This document shows, one piece after another, positions 33,201-42,800 of a DNA stretch of 64,000 nucleotides (the first letter of the stretch is position 1; the number at the start of each line of letters is the position of its first letter). The translations under genes were made by a program, and so were the position numbers. Location: positions 248,001 to 312,000 of the forward strand of contig JAJAGP010000215.1 of the NCBI GenBank assembly GCA_025084515.1. Reading direction: 5' to 3'. The DNA comes from Ancistrus triradiatus. Its lineage: Eukaryota; Chordata; Actinopteri; Siluriformes; Loricariidae. The notes under the pieces are model-generated. The model had not been told where the DNA came from and searched no databases. It worked only from the letters and a program-made list of their open reading frames with translations.

Positions 33201-34040
33201 GTACTTTATCCACCAGAAAGCCCCCTTCCTCTGCTTGTTATTATGCATCTGCGAATTCAGAATTGCCATGTGGTACACAATCGTGAACAACAAATGATAT
33301 AGGTCTATAGCTCTATTGTGTTAGTTTACTTTTGAGGGGTGCAGGAGGATGTTCTTCTGTGGATGCTGGTCAGGCTAGTGTTGGATACAGGCTACACTAA
33401 AAAGACAATGTGAACAACCTAACAAAAAATGGATTATAGCAGTAAAATGTTTTTGAGCCACTTTTACCTGCCAGCCCTTGCAGTACATACATAAGGAAAA
33501 GACGAATGGAACATGCAAATAAGCCACACATTACATCAGATCAACACCAATATTCTCCTGGATAAGTTGGCAGAATCAGGTGGCAATCACTAGATGTTGC
33601 ATCGGCCACTCGCATCTAATTGACAGATTCTGCCAACCTGGCATATACCCTTACAGCCACACACCTGTTATGAGCGTGCCCCTCCTACCAACAAGAGAGA
33701 ACATGTCTTCTGGCAACCAACATCATACAGGAAATCCGAAGTTGTCTCCAAATTGTACAACTTAACAAATTTCTATGAGCAACAGGCCTAAGTGTGTTCA
33801 GCTAGTATTGTGTGTACAGGGCGAGGTGTAATTGTCACCAGTCACAATCGTGAGGCAATTTCGTATTTAACTGTGAATTTTCTTCCCAAACAGGTGAAAA
33901 AAATAGCAGCTGAATATTACGACGATCTGCCGTGCTACACGTCGTGGGTAAAGGTCCTTTATGACTTCATCATGGATGACGAGCTGAGCCCTTATTCTCG
34001 TGTGAAGAGGAAGCTGAAGGGTGACATCAAGCTCGAGTGA
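21057..34040 (+). CDS. DEGS1: Sphingolipid delta(4)-desaturase DES1, complete gene in three exons
   Basis: This enzyme inserts the 4,5-trans double bond of dihydroceramide to give ceramide, the last step of de novo ceramide synthesis, in the ER membrane with NADH, cytochrome b5 and O2. Coding exons 21057-21138, 24949-25691 and 33894-34040 join to 972 nt (323 residues), the usual vertebrate length. All three di-iron histidine boxes are present: HEISH (89-93), HLDHH (128-132) and HNEHH (259-263). Hydrophobic spans near 45-61 and 68-85 and around 185-215 fit a multi-pass fatty-acid desaturase. The protein begins MGNRV, so Gly2 is a possible myristoylation site as reported for mammalian DES1. Introns are 3.8 and 8.2 kb. 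Neighbouring NVL supports DEGS1 rather than DEGS2. No lesion is seen. Confidence 0.97.
21361..21630. repeat. (TG)n microsatellite containing an assembly gap
   Basis: An uninterrupted TG run of 87 bases is followed by exactly 100 N (21448-21547) and a further 80 bases or so of TG. Exactly 100 N is a common placeholder, so the true length is unknown. It lies in DEGS1 intron 1. Confidence 0.97.
21448..21547. other. Sequence gap (100 N)
   Basis: One hundred unresolved bases lie within the TG tract. No gene content is expected to be missing, since both edges are the same dinucleotide repeat. Confidence 0.98.
21631..22143. other. DEGS1 intron 1, unique part
   Basis: It contains CTAGC/GTTAGCTA-rich low-complexity stretches (21690-21840) and nothing else that I recognise. 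Confidence 0.5.
22144..22414 (+). repeat. Duplicated intron segment, copy A
   Basis: This segment (landmarks CATAACGAAGTTAGTAATGA, GGTAGGGAATAACACTCG, GACACGACCCAAAGTTCAGC) recurs in the same orientation at 24386-24667 with roughly 93-95 percent identity by eye. Confidence 0.9.
22415..23904. other. DEGS1 intron 1, middle part
   Basis: A 131-codon open stretch (22371-22766) has no recognisable motif and overlaps copy A, so I treat it as chance. No transposon ends are seen. Confidence 0.45.
23905..23985. repeat. G-run and (TG)n / (TA)n microsatellite
   Basis: A run of ten G is followed by imperfect TG repeats and ATATATGTGTAT. A second short TG run lies at 24115-24133. Confidence 0.9.
24339..24384 (+). 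repeat. 46-bp direct repeat flanking copy B, left
   Basis: ATATGATGTGTGATAACACA...AACATGTTTAAA recurs at 24668-24713 with one or two differences. The two copies bracket the duplicated segment 24386-24667. Confidence 0.9.
24386..24667 (+). repeat. Duplicated intron segment, copy B
   Basis: This is the second copy of 22144-22414, about 2.2 kb downstream, differing by small insertions (GAGGCATG near 24585; extra AAG near 24530) and about ten substitutions. Confidence 0.9.
24668..24713 (+). repeat. 46-bp direct repeat flanking copy B, right
   Basis: This is the partner of 24339-24384. Its length is unusually long for a transposon target duplication. Confidence 0.9.
24949..25691 (+). CDS. DEGS1: DEGS1 coding exon 2
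   Basis: Acceptor TTATCATAG and donor GTAAGT bound 743 nt that complete codon 28 and encode residues 29-275. All three histidine boxes and all membrane segments are here, so this exon carries the entire catalytic core. Confidence 0.97.
25692..27239. other. DEGS1 intron 2, 5' part
   Basis: Around 25935-25992 a GATCGGCCGATCAG patch ending CGGTGCACCTCTAG looks like the end of a hAT-type MITE whose other end I do not see. The rest is unremarkable AT-rich sequence. Confidence 0.4.
27240..27560 (+). repeat. Fold-back interspersed repeat family, copy 2
   Basis: It contains GGACCCCCACAGATCAGGTA, TGGTATGAGTGGAACAGAC and CTCTGACTTTACATCTTCAA. The last element is in the opposite sense to copy 1, supporting a palindromic parent element. 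Confidence 0.75.
28020..28200. repeat. Interspersed repeat shared with 57830-58090
   Basis: TCACATGAGACATCAGCAAC, CAGATCACCACAAAACTCT and GCAAGGATGCATAAGTCAAG occur in reverse orientation at 57830-58030. The repeat type is unidentified. Confidence 0.65.
28455..29230 (-). pseudogene. Non-LTR retrotransposon ORF1 relic with SGNH/GDSL-type esterase domain
   Basis: On the minus strand, 29075-28842 contains ALVIGDDNLRHVKL, a degraded block I motif (GDS usually; the catalytic serine position is D here). The next frame, 28832-28455, contains VYVGANDIRLRQSE (block III GxND), NCWLSKWCSENN and the DGVHPTW block with the DxxH dyad. This is the esterase found in ORF1 of some CR1/L2-like elements and many fish retroposons. 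A part between the two blocks is deleted, and no RT is nearby. Known for the family: the domain is a lipid or acetyl esterase. Here it is dead by loss of the nucleophile and frame shift. Confidence 0.7.
29231..29946. other. DEGS1 intron 2, unassigned
   Basis: I see no recognisable gene or element. Confidence 0.4.
29947..30500. repeat. Compound microsatellite (TG, TA, GATA-like, CT/GA) with terminal poly-T
   Basis: TG, then TA/ATATAG, AC, TC and purine-rich GAGAGA tracts follow each other, ending in a T run at 30477-30497. The apparent 187- and 120-codon open frames on the minus strand are repeats of S/L/Y and R/E codons and are not genes. Confidence 0.95.
30560..30770 (-). repeat. Fold-back interspersed repeat family, copy 3
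   Basis: AGTACCTGATCTGTGGTGGT, GTATGTAGAGAAACAGATGG and CTATATGGTAAGTGGAA match 55217-55520 in the same orientation. Confidence 0.75.
30771..32394. other. DEGS1 intron 2, unassigned
   Basis: No coding or element signature is seen in these 1.6 kb beyond T/A-rich runs. Confidence 0.4.
32395..32628 (+). mobile_element. Tc1-like transposase relic (C-terminal)
   Basis: The frame contains LEWPLQSPDPNAMQSLWTEL, a decayed form of the catalytic SPDLNPIE...LW block. The third acidic residue is replaced. No inverted repeat ends are visible. Confidence 0.75.
32629..32835 (-). repeat. Fish interspersed repeat tail, minus-strand copy
   Basis: TACAATGGAGCATTTTCTCA, CCCAAATTGAACAAGCCTAG and GTGGCAAGGAAAAACATT are the reverse of the repeat at 13825-14338. 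Confidence 0.7.
33037..33225 (-). mobile_element. tRNA-derived SINE, degraded
   Basis: On the minus strand it reads from GGTGGATAAAGTACTGGACT (box A region) through CACGGTTCAAATCTC (box B) to a CAGCTCTGGATAGGGAGACT end. It is the same SINE as at 37797 and 40971 but older. Confidence 0.75.
33226..33893. other. DEGS1 intron 2, 3' end
   Basis: There is a local inverted pair, TTGGCAGAATCAGGTGGCAA / ATTCTGCCAACCTGGCAT (33566-33644). The pyrimidine tract and AG at 33880-33893 serve exon 3. Confidence 0.5.
33894..34040 (+). CDS. DEGS1: DEGS1 coding exon 3
   Basis: It encodes residues 276-323 (VKKIAAEYYDDLP to DIKLE) and the TGA stop at 34038-34040. The phase-0 acceptor is CCCAAACAG. This conserved C-terminal cytosolic tail follows the third histidine box. 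Confidence 0.96.
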   Translation: MKKIAAEYYDDLPCYTSWVKVLYDFIMDDELSPYSRVKRKLKGDIKLE

Positions 34041-35126
34041 ACTGGATGGGGTTTTGTTTTTAACAAAAAAGATCTCGCACCCTACTAACCGTTTCAGTCA
34101 CTGCAGTTAAGTCATAGTGTGAGTAAACAAAGACTGTGTGTGATTGCCTGTGTTTGTGTGCTTGTAATTGAATGTTAATTTTAGTCAAAAGCCATTTCAA
34201 ATATGTTTCTGAAAAAGGAATCTTTCCTCCTGTTTTTAAGTGTCACTCGTGTCTTAACGCAATTCCTGTTTGGCCACCAATTTTCCATAACGTTTTGTCA
34301 CCCAGATAATTTCAACTTAAACTGCACCTTTATTTAAACTAAATCATGACTCATTCTTAAAACCAGTAGATACAAATAAGATGGTCTTTGTACAAGTCTT
34401 GAAGAAAAAAAAAAAGATAATAGGTAATTAGAAAGAAATTACAACCCCTATCAAGACCACACAGATTACATTGACTAGAACTAGCTCATTTAGCAGGAAC
34501 TGCTTGGCTCCTTCCCAGCAAGTGCCAGCGCTCTGCCGTCAGTGCTTTGTGCTTTAATGGGACATTTATAATTTTTTTTTTGTATTAATAACAAGAGTGT
34601 GCACTCAGGGTGTGGACCTCTACACTTAGCTCTGTTTGTTCGAACTTCTCATATAGTAGTTGGAGCATTTAGTGCTCTAGTGACCTTGCACGCAGAATAG
34701 TGTGGCATTCCAGCAGCACGTGATTTAAGTCAGGTTTGTATGGAGATGCATGGACATTTGTAAGGCCACGCATAAAAATAATGGTTTAGATTATTATGGA
34801 TTGGAGAAAGGTTACATTTTCTGTGCATAGATAGCATTTACTGAACTATAGCTCCAAATAATTCCTATGTACTTGTTTACCGATGTTACGCTTTTTGCTA
34901 TTTAAAATGGGAACGAAAACATCTATTGCACATCTTTAGGAATCTGTGGGGCTGTCCATTCATATAGTTCGTTCTGGATTGATTATTGTGCCTTATGTTT
35001 GCAAGCTTGACACGGTGAAGTAGCTTTTGTGTGTATGAAATTAGTTTGAATACAAAGTAGTTTTCAGACTGGGTATAGTTTTAAGCACCATGCAGACAAA
35101 GTAGTGCTGTACTGTATTCTCAAGTA
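34041..35126 (+). other. DEGS1: Probable DEGS1 3' UTR
   Basis: There is no further gene. I see no canonical AATAAA in the first kilobase. The first clear one is at 36230-36235, so the UTR may be about 2.2 kb and run through the MITEs below. Confidence 0.4.
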
Positions 35127-35618
35127 CCGTATTTTTCGGGCTATAAAGGTTATAAGGCGCATTAAATGAAACAAAACTCTTAAGTTCCGTCGGAAGCTCA
35201 GTTTGGTCTTTACCTGGCGCAGGGCTTCTTGCTTCCTCCACTTCCGTACCATTGATTCATTAATGTTGAATTCTCTCGCAGCTGCTCTATGTCCATGTTG
35301 TACTGCGTGACTGATAGCGCTGAGTTTGAAATCCGCTTCGAAAATGATTGAATGCACGTACCCTAATGCTGAAGCACATACCGTATTACTCAGCGATGTT
35401 TCCTGACTACGGTGGCCATAAGCTTCATAACTTACCAAGACCGTGCTAAAACGTTTTGACAGATTTATGAGCGCCGTGTACCATCTACAATCGGTTCTAG
35501 GTCAGAAGGCTCAACCAGAATTAATTCATACATTAGACGCACCGCATGTAAAGGCGCACTGTCGATTTTTGAGAAAATTAATGGATTTTAAGTGCGCCTT
35601 ATGGTCCGAAAAATACGG
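35127..35618 (-). mobile_element. pogo/Tigger-like MITE with transposase HTH fragment
   Basis: The ends CCGTATTTTTCGG and CCGAAAAATACGG are inverted repeats flanked by TA on both sides, the target duplication of Tc1/mariner/pogo elements. On the minus strand it encodes [20 protein letters not shown] and MVRKWRKQE, resembling the N-terminal helix-turn-helix of pogo/Tigger-type transposases. No DDE domain is present. Confidence 0.85.
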
Positions 35619-35630
35619 TACTCTGCTGTG

Positions 35631-35847
35631 CTCCTGACTACGGTGGCCGTAAGCTTCGTAACTTACCAAGACCGTGCTAAAACATTGACAGATTTATGAG
35701 CGCCGTGTACCATCTACAATCGGTTCTAGGTCAGAAGGCTCAACCAGAATTAATTCATACATTAGACGCACCGCATTTTAAGGTGCACCGTCGATTTTTG
35801 AGAAAATTAATGGATTTTAAGTGCGCCTTATGGTCCGAAAAATACGG
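35631..35847 (-). mobile_element. Second half-copy of the same MITE in tandem
   Basis: The right half (TACGGTGGCCGTAAGCTTCG to CCGAAAAATACGG) is repeated directly after the first copy in the same orientation, with only a few differences. It again ends at TA. Confidence 0.88.
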
Positions 35848-36229
35848 TAAGTTGTAATTAATTAGTGATAAATTCCTGACCAAATGGGTTAAATATGCTG
35901 AACTGAAAACAAAGGGTTTTTTTTAACGACAAACGTATTGATGGCGAGAATGCTGGTGTATCGCTATTAATTATGCGAAATTGCAGTACGTTTTATTTTA
36001 TTTTTTTATCAGAGCAGGCCCCAAATGTTGAGCAGTGTCCTTGAGATGGTCTTGTATGGTGAAAATGTTTGCAGACATTATTAGTTGTACACATTGTTTG
36101 TGCACTAACTTGCTTAATCAGTTCAGCATTCTTTAAATAGCTTTCATGGCCAACCCTGCACGTCATCCAAAAATTGCTCTGTAATTGTCTAGTCAAAAAA
36201 AATTGTCTAGTTTATGCTTCTTGTTTTAA

Positions 36230-36235
36230 AATAAA
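36230..36235 (+). terminator. DEGS1: Candidate DEGS1 polyadenylation signal
   Basis: AATAAA lies on the plus strand about 2.2 kb after the stop. It is the nearest canonical signal I found. Another AATAAA is at 36607-36612. Earlier non-canonical signals may be used. Confidence 0.35.
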
Positions 36236-36706
36236 ATCTCAATGCTTAAAGACTGAATCTTTTTAACAGGGTCCTTAACATTTGGAAGACAGGCAGACTT
36301 AAGTGCATTCTGTTTTATTGCCAGTGAAGTTAAAACAAGTACCTGAAATGGACTAAGCTAGAATGTGTAATGTACACTGCTGCTGTTCTAGTAAAATGAA
36401 TTTCTTGGGTATGTCAACAGCTTCCATGATTGGAGTAAAACTGCATTACTGGACAAATGAATTCCTGCATCAGTATTATACCAGCAAAGGACAAAGTTCA
36501 CGCTGGACAGGCCACCAGTCCTTTAATGTTGTCAGTGATGCCATGGCTATGTTTAATTAGTTCTGTTCTGTCTTTCTGCAATTATATTTCATTAAAACCA
36601 TTTCAAAATAAACTGTGCTGTCATTTATACCTTTTAATAACAGAGTATAAATATTGCACACTAGTGTGACTCCTGGATAAAGAACAACAAGGCATTTTGT
36701 CCCGTT

Positions 36707-36712
36707 TTTATT
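36707..36712 (-). terminator. NVL: Probable NVL polyadenylation signal
   Basis: TTTATT on the plus strand is AATAAA for the minus-strand gene, 104-109 bases beyond the stop codon, giving a short 3' UTR. Confidence 0.65.
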
Positions 36713-36815
36713 TTAACATGGTCCTCCAGCAGTTTGAAATAACATGTTATAGAAACACTGAAGAAGCTGGTATCCAAAACTGCGGTCACCTTGATGCAGA
36801 TATCAGCACAGTCAT

Positions 36816-36860
36816 CTATCGGCTGAGAGAGTCTCGCAGTTTCTCGTACATTATCTGGTC
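36816..36860 (-). CDS. NVL: NVL terminal coding exon
   Basis: It encodes [14 protein letters not shown] and the TAG stop (36818-36816), the highly conserved NVL C-terminus. The acceptor is CCATACAG. Confidence 0.95.
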   Translation of the reverse strand, partial: DQIMYEKLRDSLSR

Positions 36861-39800
36861 CTGTATGGAAAGGAAATGTGAAGGGAAACACTAACTCGAG
36901 TACTGTCATGTTAAGCCATGCAAAAGGGACAGAAAATCATCACAGGGCCCAGTTCAGTGTGAATTGTTTTCAACAAAGGAAAAGGAACTACTGATGCAAT
37001 GTCTGTTAACATCTATTGTGCAAATGATAAAAAGCACTGGCCGTGCCACAAGTCTGACTATGCAACATCAAAGCAAACAACCCAAAAGATAACGCTCGCC
37101 TAATAAGGGCAGCGTGTGAATTGGAGCTAAGGGAGAAACGTCTGGCAACCTAAGCTTCCAAGAACTAGTTGAACTGGTTCATCTGAGTGCCGGGCTCGCA
37201 CAGTTTCCGCTTAATTATATTAAAAAGGCCTGTGATTGTAGTTCTCAGGGCACCCGGAGGGTTGGAGGTGATGCTATAACCATAAGACCAGGTTATGGAA
37301 ATTTGCTTATTGTGCGTAAACCACAACTAAAAGGCACTAAAAAAAAGCACACAGAGGATAAATATACAACACCCCTCCCTACTGCCATAAAACAATTCAG
37401 ATAATTGATTCAGTCACAATCTATGTAGAATTACTATGCTTAACATGCACAAAAAGGCCTATGAAAATCCTTACATTAATTTAGGAGTAGTAGGAACTAC
37501 AAATGCACATTCAAGCCCTGCTATACCAGTATAAAAGGACATTCTATAATCTATCTCAATTAATTAGGATGGGTCAAATAATGGAAGTTAAAATTTCTCT
37601 TACGTCTACATGCACTTTCACTTAAACAGGCCTTTAGACTCATTTTTTACCACTTTTTGTCAAGGCAGGATGAGGAAAGTATCCAACTTTGCTCATTGCG
37701 CATGTTACAAACAGCTTTAAATGTGTCACACAGGTAGATTGAGGGAACAGTTTCTCACTGAATAACTAAAAACATAATTTGTTTAAATGTGGTGGGACTG
37801 TGGTGGCCTAGTGTTTAAGGTGCTGGACAATGGACCAAAAGGTCAAGGGTTCAAATCCCACCTCTGCCAGGCTACCACTGTTGGGTTCTTTAGCAAAACC
37901 CTTAACCCCCAATTGCTGGCATTGTAAGATTGTAAAAGTTGCAAGTCGCTCTGGATAAGAGGGTCTGCTAAATGCTGTAGTTGTAAATGTAAACATAAAA
38001 AAAAATTATAAAAGTTAATTTGTAATAATTGAAATGTATTTTATTTTAAAAGTTTGTATGTATGTATACATTGAATTAATATGTATTAATTGAAGGATTA
38101 TGAGGTTAAAATAACATTGCACCTGTTGTTCTGCATCTCAGGTGTTAAATATATATGCAATTATGTAATCGTACTTTTTATAAATTTGACATATTAATAC
38201 TTTGAATCTAGCTAGTTTTAATCAATTACATAATGTCCAGTTACCAGCCACTGCTAAACCACATATCTCATACTAAAGGGCTTCCATTTTTCCTCATGTC
38301 GGTCCTCATATTAGCTTTTGTGTACCTTTTCTGTTCCTCTTATCACATCTCATCAAATCTTTGCATGCTATGATGTTCCTCCAAAAAGAAGCCTCAAGGA
38401 AAGAGTAAAATTGAGAGAAAATGGCAAAGACTAGAACCCAAACCTGTAAATTTGCCAGCATTTGTGCAGTACATACAGTGAAGTACGAAGTACATGTATA
38501 CACTGACTGCGTGCAGAGGGCATAAACAATCAATGACAATTGGTAACTCAGTAGACTGTCTCATTATCCAGTCTTAGGGTTCCACTGTCAGTTAGAATGC
38601 TCTACATAAAGAACGCCCCACACAGGAAGTAGGCAGCAAGGGCACTCACTAGGTACTGAGACGGACCCAATGAACACTTGGTAACAGTGCTGGCGCGTTT
38701 GGGTGCTGAAGCAAGGTACAAAAAACAAATGCAATTTGTGTCATCCAAAAATGGTTGCAGTCTAGAGCCCTGCACTAAACTTGCCCTGTGCAGGGTTAAG
38801 GGGTTTCTGGATCCCATCCTGGTGAGCACTGTGCAGTCCAATGCTCACTTCACCACCTGAAGGTCCTCTTTGACTTCATGCAGTAGTTAATTGAGGCAAC
38901 AGCTGTACGTTTTATACTATAGCATTAAAATCTATAAACAATGTGTGTGCACGATAAGCATTGTCCAGCCAACAGATAACGGACAAGCAGCAGGGTCATG
39001 TCACCTGAACCATTTTATTATGCTGAGATCACTGAAACTGCGTACGTGCAACTATTTTGTATATTATACACATTTACAGATGCTGTTATCTAGAGCAACT
39101 TACAGCTGATATAATCTTACAATGCAAGCACCCTGTGCCTGAGTCTTAGAGTCACTGGCCTTGGAACGGGAAGGCCAGGTGAGTGATCACCTCCCTGTCG
39201 ACCATTGGAGGCATCGCTGACAGATGACCACAACAAGTAGTCTGTTTTTTGGTGCTGATTTATTCTTGCTATAGAAGTACTAACACCTGATGGCCACAAG
39301 AAGGGGCTGACAGCCGTGAGGTATGCGTTGTAGTATGACGCTCCCCTTTTGGCAGAGGGGTGGTGCACGCGGTAGGAGACTGGGAAACTGCACCGAAAAT
39401 TTGAGGGTCAAAAAAGGGGGTGGAAAAAGGTTCCTGGGACCTCTTCATACTTTAATAATGAAACCTTTATATCAAACGAACAAGCACACCAACCTTTTTG
39501 GACACTGATGGCCGCACCTTCTTGAAGGCATCTTCAAAATTCTTCTGGCTGACCCGTATGTCCTTAACTGGGCCAGAGGAGAAAGTATGATCTGGTTCAA
39601 AAACATATACAAGATGTGAACAGCATGGACCTGTATCACATGGGAGCATAGTCCTGACTGTATTCAAGTGCTAATTACAAAGTGTGAATTCAAATCAATT
39701 TTATAAGATTGTGCATGTGGACTCTTGATCAATCCTATCCGTGTGTGTTTGCTGAACAGCATTCACTAAATATGGGCAATGTCTTGTAGCTGACGGTAAA

Positions 39801-42800
39801 GCCTCCACTCATCTGGCATGGCTCTGCACTCACAACTGGTGTTCCGATTCGATCCACACACAGCTGTTTCAGGTCAGGGTTCAATGGCAGTAAAGTTCTT
39901 CCACACCAAAAGTATGTACTATTTTACACAGTCTACTGCGTAAACTATTTCCAGAGTACTCTAAAATATCACTGTTAAGATGTCCCTGCACGTGAAATAA
40001 GGGCCCAGCCCAAACCACCTAATCAGCCCCATTATTCTCCATTGTGTACACCATGACCAGTCATCAACATGACTCACTCTACTGCAAGAGTCAATGGGGA
40101 GTTCATGGCTGTATGTTTGCCTTTAAAGACCCTTTAGTGTTTAAAAAAAAAAAAAAGTTCACATACTTGTAGCCTGGTACAGCTCCATAATTATCGCCAA
40201 ACTTGGTTGCACTGACATCTGATATCTGAATCCCAGCCTTTTTTACTAAATTAGTTTATATTAGAGTCTGATATTATGAGACCAATACTTTAAATTTAAA
40301 AAATGATCTTAACATTTTTACCCTGTAGTTCTATAGTGGTCATTTTATGTAAGTATACACTCACCAGCCACTTTATTAGGTACACCCGTTCAACTGCTTA
40401 TACATGCATCTCTTAGTACACATATCTACACATACACATAAATTAATGCATCTACAGTGGGGCAAAAAAGTATTTGGTCAGCCACTGATTGTGCAAGTTC
40501 TCCTACTTAGAAAGATGAGAGAGGTCTGTAATTTTCATCATAGGTACACTTCAACTATGAGAGACAAAATGAGAAAAAAATCCAGGAAATCACATTGTAG
40601 GATTTTTAAATAATTTAATTGTAAATTATGGTGGAAAATAAGTATTTGGTCAATAAATTTGGTTCAACTCAATGCTTTGTAACATAACCTTTGTTTGCAA
40701 TGACAGAGTTCAAACGTTTCCTGCAAGTCTTCACCAGGTTGGCACACACTGTAGCTGGTATTTTGGCCCATTCCTCCATGCAGATCTCCTCTAGAGCAGT
40801 GATGTTTTGGGGCAACACGTACTTTCAACTCCCTCCACAAATGTTCTATGGGGCTGAGGTCTGGAGACTGACTCCAGGACCTTGAAATGCTTTTTACGGA
40901 GCCACTCCTTCGTTGCCCGAGCGGTGTGTTTGGGATCATTGTCATGCTGGAAGACTGCTTGTTTATTGAGGACTGTGGTAGCCTAGTGGGTAAGGTACTG
41001 GACTATGGACCAAAAGGTCCAGGGTTCAAATCCCACCTCCGCCAAGCTGCCACTGTTGGGTCCTTGAGCAAGGCCCTTAACCCACAATTGCTTGGGGATT
41101 GTAAGACTGTATCATTTGTAAGTCGCTCTGAATAAGGGCGTCTGCTAAATGCTGGAAATGTAAATTTAAATGGAAGATCTTCAATGCTCTCATTGAAGAG
41201 GTTTTGGCTTAAAATCTCACTATACATGGCCCCGTTCATTCTTCCCTTAACACGGATCAGTCGTCCTGTCCCCTTTGCAAAAAAACAGCCCCAAAGCATG
41301 ATGTTTCCACCCCCATGCTTCACAGTAGGTATGGCGCAACTCAGAATTCTTCTTCCTCCAAACACGGCGAGTTGAGTTTTTACCTATTTTAGTTTGATCT
41401 GACCACATGATATTCTCCCAATCTTCTTCTGGATCATCCATATGCTCTCAGGAAAACTTCAGATGGGCCTGGACATGTTTGCAGGGGGACACGCATGGCA
41501 CTGCAGGATCTGAGTCAGGATCTGAGTCATTTGGGCCCCAGATCGAGGGAGATTATCAATGGTCATACAATTGCTCCCACAGTGGATTTATTCACACCAA
41601 TCTGCTTGCCTATTGTAGATTCACTCTTCCCAGCTTCCTGCAGGTCTACAATTTTCTTCCTGGTGTCCTTCGACAGCTCTTTAGTCTTGACCATGGTTGA
41701 GTTTGGAGTCTGACTGTTTGAGGCTGTGGACAGGTTTCTATTATACAGATAATGAGGTCAAACAGGTGCCATTAATACAGGTAACGAGTGGAGGACAGAA
41801 GAGCTTCTTAAAGAAGTTACAGGTCTGTGAGAGCCAGAAATCTTGCTTGTTTGTGGGTGGCCAAATACTTATTTTCCACCATAATTTACAATTAAATTCT
41901 TTAAAAATCCTACAATGTGATTTCCTGGTTTTTGTTTCTCATTTTGCCTCTCATAGTTGAAGTGTAGCTATGATGAAAATTACAGACCTCTCTCATCTTC
42001 TAAGTAGGAGAACTTGCACAATCAGTGGCTGACTAAATACTTTTTTGCCCCACTGCAGCTATATAGACATTGTCAAGATGACCTGCTGAAATATCTTTCT
42101 TTTTAAAGTAGTAATTAATGTGTAAAAATAACTGGTGGTGGGATAATTAGTGCACAATTTCTGGTGTCAGTATGTGTTTGGAGTTGCATATTTAAGCTCC
42201 CAGGCATAACGCAGGCGATTAGAATGTATTGACATTGTAAGATGAAATTAATTGTTTGGCAGTTATACTGTTCTGTGCAAGTAAATTCCCTTACTGAAAG
42301 GTTCAGCTTCTGGATTGTTGGTGTGTTTACCTGTGAGGGCACATGATGTTTGAGAGTAAAGGTGGGCTCTTAAGGCATTAACGGAAGCTTCTCTAACCAG
42401 TGCGGACAAGTCTGCTCCACTACACAGAAACAAATACATGAGTATTAGCACTAAAGCAATGTGTGTTAGTAAATAAATTTACCTTTAGATATTTAAAACG
42501 TATAGCTACAATCAGATCCTTTTATGCAGATGCTAGGAAGAAATGTGGAAATCCAATCCAATGTGAAACACAGCACTCACGTGAAACAATCACAGCGGTC
42601 ATCATGGGCAATTTCCTTCAAGCTCACATCAGACCCCAGACAAGGCTTGGTACCTCCCTGTGGGAATTTGACAACTTCTTTGTATTGCAGGCTATGCTTT
42701 TCGTGTGTACATGTCAAGTTGGCAAGCTTAAGACCTCATCACCTTAGTAATAGTGAGCAATATGGCGTGCCTGTCCTCTGGCGGAGGCAAACCAACATAG

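Noticed and set aside
37797..37870. Possible tRNA gene from the box A/box B-like start
   Set aside because: It is the head of a SINE with a long non-tRNA body and repeat copies at 33037 and 40971; no cloverleaf is preserved.
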